Assembly: GCF_002435945.1 (NCBI RefSeq)
Contig: NZ_DIXC01000029.1
Coordinates: forward strand, 1-62,688
Length of the DNA: 62,688 nucleotides
DNA from: Mesotoga sp. UBA6090
Lineage (GTDB): Bacteria; Thermotogota; Thermotogae; Petrotogales; Kosmotogaceae
Direction: 5' to 3'
The translations under genes and the position numbers were made by a program. Under the pieces are notes generated by a model, which ran no database searches, was not told the DNA's origin, and saw only the letters and a program-made list of their open reading frames with translations. This document shows, one piece after another, positions 1 to 8,936 of this stretch (positions within the stretch are counted from its first letter, which is position 1; every line of letters starts with the position of its first letter).

Positions 1-1519
1 ATTCATTGCTGTCAAAGTTGAGTTTAAGTCCACGAGGATATCCACTTCTGTCCCAGCGTTCGTGGTGACAGTAAGGAATATCCAGTGAAGGCCGGAGGTA
101 CTCCACTTGTGACAACACTTCATATGCGGTTACAGGATGAGTTCTCATTACCTTCCATTCTTCTTCATTGAGTGGCCCCTTCTTCAATAGAACGCTGTCT
201 GGTATTGAAATCTTGCCAATATCGTGAAGCAAGGCTCCTCGATAAATACTCTCCAGTTCTTCTTCAGTCACCTCCATCTTTTTGGCAAGACGAACCGTAA
301 GATCAGTTACTCGCCTGGAGTGTTCCTCAGTATCCATATCCCTCATTTCAAGAGATCTCGCGAGAACTTCAAGAGTCTGGTCATAGGCCATTGCTATCTG
401 CCTATTGCTTTCCCGGAGATTTTCCATCATTATAGCAACATCGATCGCTAGAGAGGCTTGACCGGCAAGTGTCTGGAGGAAGTCGTTCCATTCACTGTCC
501 CGACTAACTTCCTTCGTATCGAATACTTCAAGGACTCCTAGTGTCTTACCTCTTGTCTCAAGCGGAACAGCGTGGTAGTCCTCGACTCTCATTTCAATGA
601 GCTTCTTAAGTCTCGGGCAGTTTGTATTACCATGATTAATCGGGCCTGAGTATGACTTCCCCGACAAAACTACACTTCCCGGAATTGTCCCTTCTATTGG
701 GAGTTCCTCGAAATTTATTTCTCCGGCAAAGATGCCCATTCCGTGAGTATATTTGAGGACATTCTCTTCTTTGTCTATGAGAAAGATATCGGCTCCATCG
801 ACGTTCAACCTTGAAATGAGCCTTTCCAGGAATACTTCCAACATCTCGTTGAGCTCAAAGTGATAGCTGACTGCCATATCTATTTCATGTAATGCGCGGA
901 TATTTTCCAGCCTATGCATCGCACTCCTTTCAGATTCTACAAGCTGTGTGATATCTACGCCTGTCAAAACAAAGTACTCATGCTCCTCCTTCCAGCTCGT
1001 AAGGTTGCTTAATGTCCAGCGAACGTGAAGAATTCCAGAGGGGGATTCAAGATCTGCCTCGTAGAAGCTCTCGGCTTCTTCTGAACTGATTTCACTGATT
1101 GTCTTTCTTATCCAACTTACCAGTTCAGGGCTAGCGAAGACATTGGTGCACTTTTGGCCGCTTATTTCTTCAGACGTAACAACAAGAACTTTTTCGAAAG
1201 TGTCATTTGCGAAGATGATTCTACCTTCGCTGTCAAATACTGCAACGAAGACCCCTGCCGTGTCTAGTACTGCATCGGAGAAGTCTTTCTGTTTCACCAG
1301 CTCAAATTGTGTCTTGTTCTTCTCGTGGAATTCGCGATGAATAAGAATGTAAAAGAGGAACCCGCTGAAAAGGACGAAGGCCCAACCCTTGTAGGTTTGC
1401 GCATGAGTGGCAAGACGTTTTTCAACAAACATCCAATCTACGATCATGTCAGATAACAAGATCCACAGAGCACCAAAAACAACATATAGTAACGCAACCT
1501 TAAGCGCCGGATTCTTCAT
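1..1519 (-). CDS. Membrane-anchored PAS-GAF-HD-GYP signalling protein (3' end outside window)
   Basis: A probable cyclic-di-GMP phosphodiesterase whose C-terminus lies beyond the left edge; 506 residues are visible. The N-terminus has two membrane segments (about residues 6-25 and 45-62), followed by a PAS-like domain (about 75-190), a GAF-like domain (about 215-350) and an HD-GYP domain. The metal-binding His-Asp pair of HDIGK is at 432-433 and the GYP signature is at 493-495, preceded by a conserved CHHERWD stretch, so the visible catalytic core looks intact. Family knowledge: HD-GYP domains hydrolyse c-di-GMP in the cytoplasm, and PAS/GAF domains sense ligands or redox state. The ATG at 1519 has no clear ribosome binding site. 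A long hairpin lies just upstream at 1586-1634. The sensed signal is unknown. Confidence 0.9.
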   Translation of the reverse strand, partial: MKNPALKVALLYVVFGALWILLSDMIVDWMFVEKRLATHAQTYKGWAFVLFSGFLFYILIHREFHEKNKTQFELVKQKDFSDAVLDTAGVFVAVFDSEGRIIFANDTFEKVLVVTSEEISGQKCTNVFASPELVSWIRKTISEISSEEAESFYEADLESPSGILHVRWTLSNLTSWKEEHEYFVLTGVDITQLVESERSAMHRLENIRALHEIDMAVSYHFELNEMLEVFLERLISRLNVDGADIFLIDKEENVLKYTHGMGIFAGEINFEELPIEGTIPGSVVLSGKSYSGPINHGNTNCPRLKKLIEMRVEDYHAVPLETRGKTLGVLEVFDTKEVSRDSEWNDFLQTLAGQASLAIDVAIMMENLRESNRQIAMAYDQTLEVLARSLEMRDMDTEEHSRRVTDLTVRLAKKMEVTEEELESIYRGALLHDIGKISIPDSVLLKKGPLNEEEWKVMRTHPVTAYEVLSQVEYLRPSLDIPYCHHERWDRSGYPRGLKLNFDSNE

Positions 1520-1585
1520 GGTTCAATTCTATGTAGCAAGAGCAAAGAAAAGCAATGGATTGGAGGAGAGCAAATTAAATATCTA

Positions 1586-1634
1586 GGCAGTCGCCTTTCT
1601 GTAGTGAGAGGTAAAGAAAAGGCGACTGCCTTTT
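1586..1634. terminator. Long perfect hairpin followed by TTTT
   Basis: A 13-14 bp arm starting GGCAGTCGCC (1586-1598) pairs with its exact complement ending at 1630, with an 18-nt loop. TTTT follows on the + strand. It lies between the start of the HD-GYP gene and the stop of the next leftward gene. It could end leftward transcription from the 1831-3432 gene, although the T-run is on the other side, or act in the leader of the HD-GYP gene. Confidence 0.5.
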
Positions 1635-1830
1635 CAGTTGTCTTGAAAAGTTCAACCGTTCTCCAATATTCGGCCCACGATATTGATCTGGGGAGTCTGA
1701 AATTAGAGAGTTCTCTTATCAAATTAGTTGGAAGAGATGAAAATGTGTTCAATATCAGGTTATTTCGATCAAGATGTTGAAGAGATCGGACCTATTGAAG
1801 CTATAGTCTTTCAAGAAGGGTTGAAAACAA

Positions 1831-3432
1831 TCACTCTTCATGAACATTGAGCTCTAGATTACCTGTCATTCCAGGTTCGAGCCATATTGTCCTTAGATTT
1901 TCAGAAACAGCATATCCCTGAGGCAATTCGGTTATTTCGATAGAGTGCTCCCCAAAGACAAGTCCTACCCGCTCGATCATTCCAAAGACCTGAAATTCGA
2001 CTCCATCGACATTCAGATTGACCACTTCGTACAGATAATCTCCCGCCTGTTCAATTATGGAAATGTTAAGAGAACTTCTTTTGGCAAAACCAATTTCCAG
2101 TCGAGTATCGCCTTTTTCACCTACTTCAACTGTCTCGATTTCCGTCGTGCGCGAGTAAAGCCGCTCGAATCCTTTGCCCATTGAAAGGACCACACGGCTT
2201 TTTCCTGAAGGGACGCCTTCCAGAAGAGTCTGTGAATTTACTCTGAAGGGACGACCGCCGATCGTAAGGACACCCGAGGCATCGAGTAGAGGTTCCTCGG
2301 GTTCTCTTGTGCCGTTTCCATTGAGATCGTCAAAAAGTGTCACTTCCATCGTTCTCTCGTATGCAATTCCAAAACGGACACTCGCTCTCTCCCCCGGTTC
2401 AAGCTCTACATTTATATCAACGGCTCCCGTGGTGATGCTTACTCCTTCTCCAAATGAAGCCAGATCGAGTGAAAGCTTCATTTCCCCGGGAGTTACCGGC
2501 ACCGTCAATGTTCCTGATGTTGTAAATATCGACTCCTCGCCAACGCTTACCGAAAAACTTTCAATGTATTCCTCGCCTTCTTCGAACTGGCCTGAAGTAT
2601 TCGAATCTACAAATACCGCAACGTTCAAGTATGCCGGAGATTTCATGAAAGGCCAATCAAAATCCCTAACACCCGATTCGGTAACGTTGATCTCCACAGG
2701 AGCGTCTACAAGAGAGATCATCCCCGAAGGGTATTCTATCAGCTCCACCCTATGTAGATCGGCGGGAAGAACGATCTCTATCCGGCCTCTCTCGTCGCTT
2801 TGATATTCAGTCTCTCCGATTCTGATTCTTACTGGTATAGATTCTTCATCGGGTTCCATGACCCGATCAAGATTTCTATCCTCGAAGAAGTATAGACTCA
2901 ACCTTCCATCATTCTTCTTCTCGAAGAACCAGCTGTCATCGAATTTGAATCTCATTCCGAAATAGAAGCCGCTCTTTTGGAGATTCCCTATGAAGCTTTC
3001 TTTTAGAGAGCCCCAGCCGTATCCTGCATAAATCTGTACATCGGGGAGAGGAGTTATCCCAAGTTCAACAATGTATCTGCTGTAGAATCCGCCTGAGTTA
3101 TCCAGTACAAGATACCCCGCACCGGAAATAGAAAGCAGATCCATGAGTGCCTTTTCGGCTCTAAGGCCACCAATCATATACAATGAGCTCTTCTTAAGGT
3201 ACAACTCTCCAGTTATCGAAAGGTTCATTGTTCTGTCCATCCAGAATGCAGCATCAAGTGATAGGCTTCCCTCCGCCTGGACTTCAAATCTGCTTGTCTC
3301 GTCGGCAGGACTGTTTGAGTAGAGCATGCGGTAAGCTGGTCTTAGTCTTTCGAATCCCGAGTACTCCCCGTTACTCTCGAGAAGCATTCTCGCAAAGCTA
3401 AAGCTACCATCGAGTTTGAGATCTGCGTCGAA
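1831..3432 (-). pseudogene. C-terminal part of a large exported beta-rich protein, 5' end lost
   Basis: About 518-530 residues are open on the minus strand, but there is no signal peptide, no good ribosome binding site and no convincing start. In-frame coding-like sequence continues upstream of the first ATG (3387) until it meets the remains of another gene at 3435. The first third resembles beta-barrel or usher-like strands (alternating aromatic and polar residues, WGSLKESFIG). The rest is a series of short beta-sandwich modules with SdrD/Cna-B-like 'DLNGNGTREPEE' calcium-type loops. I infer the truncated end of an outer-envelope protein whose N-terminus was deleted. The exact family is not recognised. 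It may still be translated from ATG 3387 but would not be exported. Confidence 0.55.
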
Positions 3433-3434
3433 GG

Positions 3435-3753
3435 TTAGCTTAAGACAACAGCTTCATCTTCCCTAAGTCTGAAAGTGAAAGGGAAGGTTTTCTTGGCTGT
3501 TTGGGATGGAGCCAGGGGCAGGTAATACACACACAGTACTGCGTGTCTGCGTTGTTTCCGTAACAGCTGGGCGTAATGTAGTTTGAGAAGAGATCGGGCA
3601 TATCGAATGAGTAAAATGTACTTTGCTGCACGATGAATCCTTCCGATTCAAGCCGTCCAATAAATGTGTTTACATTCTCCTCGGTGAAGTAGGGTCTTTA
3701 CAATAAACTGTCACCAACAGCGCCACGAAAAGAAGGACCAACAGACATTTCAT
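3435..3753 (-). pseudogene. Frameshifted small exported protein
   Basis: The ATG at 3753 begins a signal-peptide-like stretch (MKCLLVLLFVALLVTV) that soon stops. The mature region continues in a second frame (YFTEENVNTFIGRL then SCYGNNADTQY) and the last part in a third frame (YYLPLAPSQ then FRLREDEAVVLS). The second break falls at a TGTGTGTGT run, which suggests slippage. From memory, the SCYGNN and LPxAPxQ patterns occur in small exported proteins of Thermotogota and some archaea, but I have no family name. The last coding-like residues run straight into the truncated gene below 3432, so a deletion joined the two. Confidence 0.6.
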
Positions 3754-4709
3754 ACCTCTTTGAAGTTTTCAATATCATCGGCCGATCTCAAAGTCACTTT
3801 GGCGCGTTCGGTTGTGAGATAATAGCTCTTTTCTAGATCAGCAGATGATTTCCGATAAGTATTCAAAAGACGTCTGTATTTCTATAAGACAAAGAGAAAA
3901 TCATTGAGCATAAGTGGAGTTCCAAATATGCTTCGAACAACTCATCTGTAAGTATCGACAGTAGGTGGATACGATTTATGAAAGCACTGAAAGGATAACG
4001 GGCATCTAGGAGGGGATTCATAGATAGCAACTGTTGCCGAACTAACTAGCATTCATTGCATATGGATGGTGTCTTGACCTCCGGCAACGACACCTTTCTA
4101 ACCGGTCCATCTTCCTTGGAATATTGAACCTAGATATTATCTAGTGCACCCCGGAATTCTTTCATCATCAGCTGTGAATCCAAAGAGATCGCATCATTAT
4201 GTACGCAGTGATCTGCAAATTTCTCAATTTTTCCTTTCTGTGCAAGCAATGCTGTTTCAATAAGGTTTGCCGAGAAAAGAAAACAACTTTCAGGTTATCT
4301 CTCATCTTTTCCCATACTTTTGCGACAATACTCCCAAAACCCTTTCTTATAATTTGTTTGAAGATGAATTGAAGAACCCAAAGGCAAGTATGACCCCGAC
4401 ATAGTAGTACGATTAGCGGCAACTAATTGCCAATACAGCAGAACTGACAGTGGAAACCTTTATTACCTTTCTCACCCCATCCCTTAAAGCCGGGCAGGAC
4501 ATGGTCCAGCCTTCTTGTGTTCGTACTCTTACTATGTTAGAAAGATCGATAGATGATCTGAGATAATTGAGATAGGTAGGCTGATACGGAATGTATAATA
4601 GCAAAACAGCTGAAGTGTGGCATGGGAATCTGAGACTCATTGGAATAGTCCATGTGGGTTCTCATTATCAGGCTGAAAATCGTTGTATAAAGACAAACAG
4701 GAGGTTACT
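3754..4709. other. Gene-poor stretch with decayed coding remnants
   Basis: I find no intact gene in about 950 bp. Part of the minus strand (about 4142-4330) reads like a protein tail in one frame (LIETALLAQKGKIEKFADH, ending in a TAG near 4138) and joins a second frame upstream (VAKVWEKMRDNLKVVFFS), which suggests a frameshifted remnant of unknown function. The rest shows no coding pattern, RNA gene or clear terminator. Confidence 0.35.
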
Positions 4710-5564
4710 GTGGGCAAAATCCGAAGGACAAAGAGGATCGTAACCGGAAGAGCAGCCGTTGATGGAGCAGGTGTGAAGCTTGTTAGAGTAGTGGGCCACA
4801 GAGACGTTGAGGATTTCGACCCCTTTCTATTGCTTGATGCCTTTGATTCCAGCGACCCGGAGGACTATGTCAAGGGGTTCCCGTGGCATCCTCACAGGGG
4901 CATCGAGACCGTAACTTATCTTGTAAGCGGGGTGATTGAGCACGGTGACAGCCTGGGTAACAAAGGAGAGATACTGGATGGGGACTGTCAGTGGATGACC
5001 GCAGGTTCGGGAATTATCCACCAGGAGATGCCAAAGCCAGCAGAGAGGATGCTGGGAGTTCAGTTGTGGTTGAATCTTCCGGCAAAGGACAAGATGGTTG
5101 ACCCTCAGTACGGAGACATCAAGAGTGAAAACGTTCCGATTGTAAGTGAAGAAGGTGCAAGAATACGTTTAATAGCCGGGTCTTACAAAGAATTGGCAGG
5201 AGCGTTTGAGGGTAGGTATGTGAAAGCCACATATTTAGACGTTGAGGTTGATGCGGGGAAGGAATGGTCATACAATTCTGAAGATGGATCCACGCTGTTT
5301 ATTTACATTCTGCTCGGCAGTGGAATCTTCGATCCAGAACGATCCGAAGTCATCGAAAACAAGCGAGCAGTTCTCTTCGATGAGGGTGAGCTATTTTGGG
5401 TTAAGGCAGGGACAGAAGGAATCAGGTTTCTTCTTTTATCGGGGAAGCCTTTGAAAGAACCTGTAGCATGGGGTGGCCCCATAGTTATGAACACAAATGA
5501 GGAGCTTGAACTTGCTTTCAGGGAACTAAGCGATAATTCTTTCGTCAAGAGTGACCGGAGATAG
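4710..5564 (+). CDS. Pirin family protein (bicupin)
   Basis: Cytosolic bicupin of 284 residues, the usual length for bacterial pirins. The N-terminal cupin carries the metal ligands His60 and His62 (HPHRGIETVTY), His104 and Glu106 (GSGIIHQEMP), in the spacing seen in E. coli YhhW and human pirin. Some bacterial members have quercetin 2,3-dioxygenase activity and others bind regulators or enzymes, so the substrate cannot be set from sequence. A start at GTG 4710 is chosen because CAGGAGGT lies 5 nt upstream; an in-frame TTG at 4683 lacks such a site. It appears to be a single-gene unit, with about 200 bp before the next gene. Confidence 0.92.
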   Translation: MGKIRRTKRIVTGRAAVDGAGVKLVRVVGHRDVEDFDPFLLLDAFDSSDPEDYVKGFPWHPHRGIETVTYLVSGVIEHGDSLGNKGEILDGDCQWMTAGSGIIHQEMPKPAERMLGVQLWLNLPAKDKMVDPQYGDIKSENVPIVSEEGARIRLIAGSYKELAGAFEGRYVKATYLDVEVDAGKEWSYNSEDGSTLFIYILLGSGIFDPERSEVIENKRAVLFDEGELFWVKAGTEGIRFLLLSGKPLKEPVAWGGPIVMNTNEELELAFRELSDNSFVKSDRR

Positions 5565-5772
5565 TTGAAGTAAGGGAAAATTAAAATTTGAGAAGAGGCG
5601 TTAGGCGTTTCAAATGATAAACTACTCATAATAAAGGCGTTTTGAATGGTTTTTGAACAGCATCTGCTATTGCAGAGAGTTAACAAACTGGATTTGATCA
5701 ACTGTTTTCTCATATTGAACAGACTTTTGATTGAGGCGGCTCTGTTAGGAGCATCTCTAGGGGGAGAGTAAC

Positions 5773-8565
5773 TTGAAAAAACCTATTATATTCATTCTGT
5801 CTTTGTCTCTTATTTTCCTGCTGCTCGGATGTCCGGTCGTTAACAAATCGCCCGAGGTCACAAAACTAGATGGTGCGAGTGGAAAAGTAACGGAAGACAG
5901 TTGTACATTCCAATGGTCAGGAAGTGACGCCGACGGTTCAATTATTAAATATGAGTATAGAAAGGACTTCGCTGGCTGGGAGAGCAATGGAAAGGAAACC
6001 GGGTATACTTGGGCCTATTATTCCGAAGGTGAACATACGTTCGAAGTTAGGGCGCTCGACGATGAAGGGGCATATTCGGAGATAATCGTCTGGACCTTCA
6101 ATTACGATCCGCCAAACGTGCCCCCAATAGTCACAAAGACCGGTGGTCTTGAAGGAGAAACGGAAGAGTCGAGTAATACATTCTCGTGGACGGGAAACGA
6201 TCCAGATGGTGAAATAGCGCGATTCGAACTGAGAAGAGACTTGGGAGAATGGAGCGATGCTGAGCTTTCCAATGAATACACATGGAACGGTTATTCCGAA
6301 GGCGAACACACTTTCGAAGTAAGGGCACAGGACAATGAAGGAGCCTATTCGGAGATAATCGTCTGGACCTTCAATTACGACCCTCCCAATGTGCCACCAG
6401 CAGTGACAAAGATCGGTGGAATTGAAGGAGAGACAGAGAACGCCTCAAACGCCTTTTCCTGGTCGGGCAATGATCCCGATGGAGCAATAGTTGAATACGA
6501 ATACAGAAAAGATACTGGGGCCTGGATTGGCAATGGAATGGAAAACGAATACGTCTGGGGCGATTACTCTATCGGTAATCACTCTTTTGAGGTTAGGGCA
6601 AGAGACGACGAAGAATTGTATTCTCAAACTGTTGTCTGGAATTTCGAATATATATTGAACAATAATGCTCCGACAGTTACAAAGACCGGTGGAATTGAAG
6701 GCGATACGACCAGGTATCTCAATACCTTTACCTGGATCGGAAGCGATTCCGATGGATCGATAGAACGGTATGAATACAGAAAAGACCACGGAGAATGGAT
6801 TAATGTAGGTACTGATTCTAGTTATACGTGGAGGGGATATTCAGAGGGAAATCATGTCTTCGAGGTTCGCGCTCTGGATGACGGAGGGGCGTATTCGCAG
6901 ATAGTTATCTGGTCATTCACTTACAGCTACGCGAATCAGCCCCCGATCATTACGAAGATCGGCGGTCTTGAAGGCAATATAGACGTGCCAAGCAATTCAT
7001 TTTCATGGACAGGCAGCGACTCAGATGGCACGATAGCAAGATATGAATACAGCAGGGATGGCGGAGATTGGATAGATTTCGGTCTTGGTACAGGCTATAC
7101 ATGGAGCGACTATCCCGAGGGAATCCATTCGTTCAAAGTAAGGGCGCGGGATGACAGAGGGGCTTATTCGGATGAAGCAGTCTGGAGTTTCACATACAGC
7201 ATTCCTCCGCAGGAGATGGGGGCCTTCAAGGTCGTGAATTCATGGGGAGTCGGTGGTTGGGAGAACGTTCCAGATGGCTTCCTGTACATTACATACGAAG
7301 CGATGAAGGAGAACCAGGTTCGCTGTTTCACTATAGATCCGAGAGACAACTACGAACCGAGAGCAATAGCTGTATTCGAGATCTCGCATGGAATAAGAGA
7401 TGATTGCGAGATAACGATTGGAGTCGGCAACCCTTCTTCTCCCATAAGAGAAAAGAGATTCGATGACTATAGCTATAGAGGAGGGCAATATCCTTTCCCG
7501 GACAACAAGATGGTGCTGGATATCACCGAACTCCTTCCCTTTGAGGATGAGACATTGTTCCTGAAGGTATTTGATTCCTTCAGTAATTTCACTACGGGAA
7601 GTATCGAGTTCTTTTCGGTGGAAGTATTCGACAGTTATCAATCTGGAGTTCCCGTCGCGATATACACTTCGACCGAGACACCAAAGAACACCGTAAACAA
7701 CTCATTCGTGAACGTGCAGATTCATAATGTTGTTGCAGCACAGGGCTCTTCATACTACCTTTCAAGCATAAGGGAGGGATTGTCAACGGAAATGCTCGAA
7801 CTTCTTAAAGCAGACCTAGGGGTCCTCGAAGAAGGAGGAAACTACAATGAGATCATTGACGGACACGGTACTGGTCTGCGTCCTCCTTCTGAAGACGATT
7901 GGGATGAAATCGCCAGGACCTGGCATTTGATGGATGGCTTCTCATTCCAGGGAAGCTTACCATCAACTGTAGATCATTCCGTTTCGCCTTACTTTCCTCC
8001 CGTAGGAGATCAGGGCAGCGAGGGCTCGTGCGTAGCCTTTTCAAATGGGTACTATACTTCCACTTTCTACGAGGCCAGGGACAGAGGCTGGGACCTCAGC
8101 GGTGCAAGTTGGACAAATGGCGGTGAACCTACTCCTTCGTATCAGAACAGGATATTCAGCCCTGATTTTATCTATCATCAGATAAATGATGGGGAAGATG
8201 GCGGTTCATCTTACCTAGATGCCCAGAAGCTTTTGTCGAGAGTGGGAGTGAGCAGCTGGGAGAGGATGCCTTACGATACGAGCGATCACACTTCATGGCC
8301 TTCCGAATCTGCATGGAGAGAAGCTCCTAGATACAGGAACGGTATGAATGTAATTAGCTATTTGACCGTAAGGACGGATCAGGACATACTGACTATCAAG
8401 TCCTATCTCGCCGCGGGTTATCTGGTATCTGTTTCAATAGACGCCAATCAGTACAAGAACCTTACAGAGAAAGACGTCTGGAACACATCAACTTACATTT
8501 ATCCCGATACTAATCACGCAAACACAATAGTTGGTTACGACGACATTTTCAACGGCTCTCTTTGA
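5773..8565 (+). CDS. Ig-repeat lipoprotein with permuted papain-like (C1) protease
   Basis: Predicted lipoprotein of 930 residues. A signal peptide ends in the lipobox LLLGC (about residue 17-21). Five tandem Ig-like repeats of about 90 residues follow (about residues 25-475), each with a YEYRxDxGxW core and ending HxFEVRAxDxxGAYS. A papain-type protease follows in an unusual order. The segment with the catalytic Asn (KVVNSWG, Asn489) comes first, then a beta-rich region and a propeptide-like stretch. Next come the oxyanion Gln747 and nucleophile Cys753 (GDQGSEGSCVAFS) and His915 (NHANTIVGYDD). The protein stops 15 residues after that His. In ordinary C1 enzymes the order is Gln-Cys-His-Asn. 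The frame is open throughout. TTG 5773 is preceded by GGGGGAGAG. It likely acts outside the cytoplasmic membrane. Confidence 0.85.
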   Translation: MKKPIIFILSLSLIFLLLGCPVVNKSPEVTKLDGASGKVTEDSCTFQWSGSDADGSIIKYEYRKDFAGWESNGKETGYTWAYYSEGEHTFEVRALDDEGAYSEIIVWTFNYDPPNVPPIVTKTGGLEGETEESSNTFSWTGNDPDGEIARFELRRDLGEWSDAELSNEYTWNGYSEGEHTFEVRAQDNEGAYSEIIVWTFNYDPPNVPPAVTKIGGIEGETENASNAFSWSGNDPDGAIVEYEYRKDTGAWIGNGMENEYVWGDYSIGNHSFEVRARDDEELYSQTVVWNFEYILNNNAPTVTKTGGIEGDTTRYLNTFTWIGSDSDGSIERYEYRKDHGEWINVGTDSSYTWRGYSEGNHVFEVRALDDGGAYSQIVIWSFTYSYANQPPIITKIGGLEGNIDVPSNSFSWTGSDSDGTIARYEYSRDGGDWIDFGLGTGYTWSDYPEGIHSFKVRARDDRGAYSDEAVWSFTYSIPPQEMGAFKVVNSWGVGGWENVPDGFLYITYEAMKENQVRCFTIDPRDNYEPRAIAVFEISHGIRDDCEITIGVGNPSSPIREKRFDDYSYRGGQYPFPDNKMVLDITELLPFEDETLFLKVFDSFSNFTTGSIEFFSVEVFDSYQSGVPVAIYTSTETPKNTVNNSFVNVQIHNVVAAQGSSYYLSSIREGLSTEMLELLKADLGVLEEGGNYNEIIDGHGTGLRPPSEDDWDEIARTWHLMDGFSFQGSLPSTVDHSVSPYFPPVGDQGSEGSCVAFSNGYYTSTFYEARDRGWDLSGASWTNGGEPTPSYQNRIFSPDFIYHQINDGEDGGSSYLDAQKLLSRVGVSSWERMPYDTSDHTSWPSESAWREAPRYRNGMNVISYLTVRTDQDILTIKSYLAAGYLVSVSIDANQYKNLTEKDVWNTSTYIYPDTNHANTIVGYDDIFNGSL

Positions 8566-8936
8566 TTTGCGTAGTATTTAGGTCATTCGAAGCAGGCAGA
8601 AGAAAAGACATGTATATAGGGAAACTCTCTTAGAGAAGGATAAACTTGCAAACTATTGGGTTCTTTAGAATTATTGTCGTTTTGTCTAAATTGGTATCTG
8701 TCTGTTAGTCCATAATAATTACTCGACAATGGGATTCAGTTAGTGGCTCAGGTTTTCTTTGCTCTGCAGTATCAGTATATCCTGCAATCTTCTTGTTCAA
8801 GTTATTTCAACTGTTCACTTCTGCAAGGTATTGCTTCTAGACGAATGTATAATCTGTTCATACGATGGCTTTGATAGGAATACAGTCGCTCTCCGATCAA
8901 AGTTCTACAAAGCCTGGGACAACTCGGAGGTGCCAC
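8566..8936 (+). other. Intergenic region between two large exported-protein genes
   Basis: About 370 bp of low-complexity AT-rich sequence. A TATAAT-like hexamer near 8846 could serve the downstream gene, but no good -35 box sits 16-18 bp before it. No gene, RNA or clear terminator is seen. Confidence 0.4.

Noticed and set aside
1516..1752. 78-codon minus-strand frame upstream of the HD-GYP gene
   Set aside because: It spans the perfect hairpin at 1586-1630 and has no ribosome binding site or protein-like composition.
2174..2803. 209-codon plus-strand frame
   Set aside because: It is the mirror of the minus-strand beta-rich gene; the residue pattern (Ser/Thr/Pro-rich) is typical of an antisense shadow.
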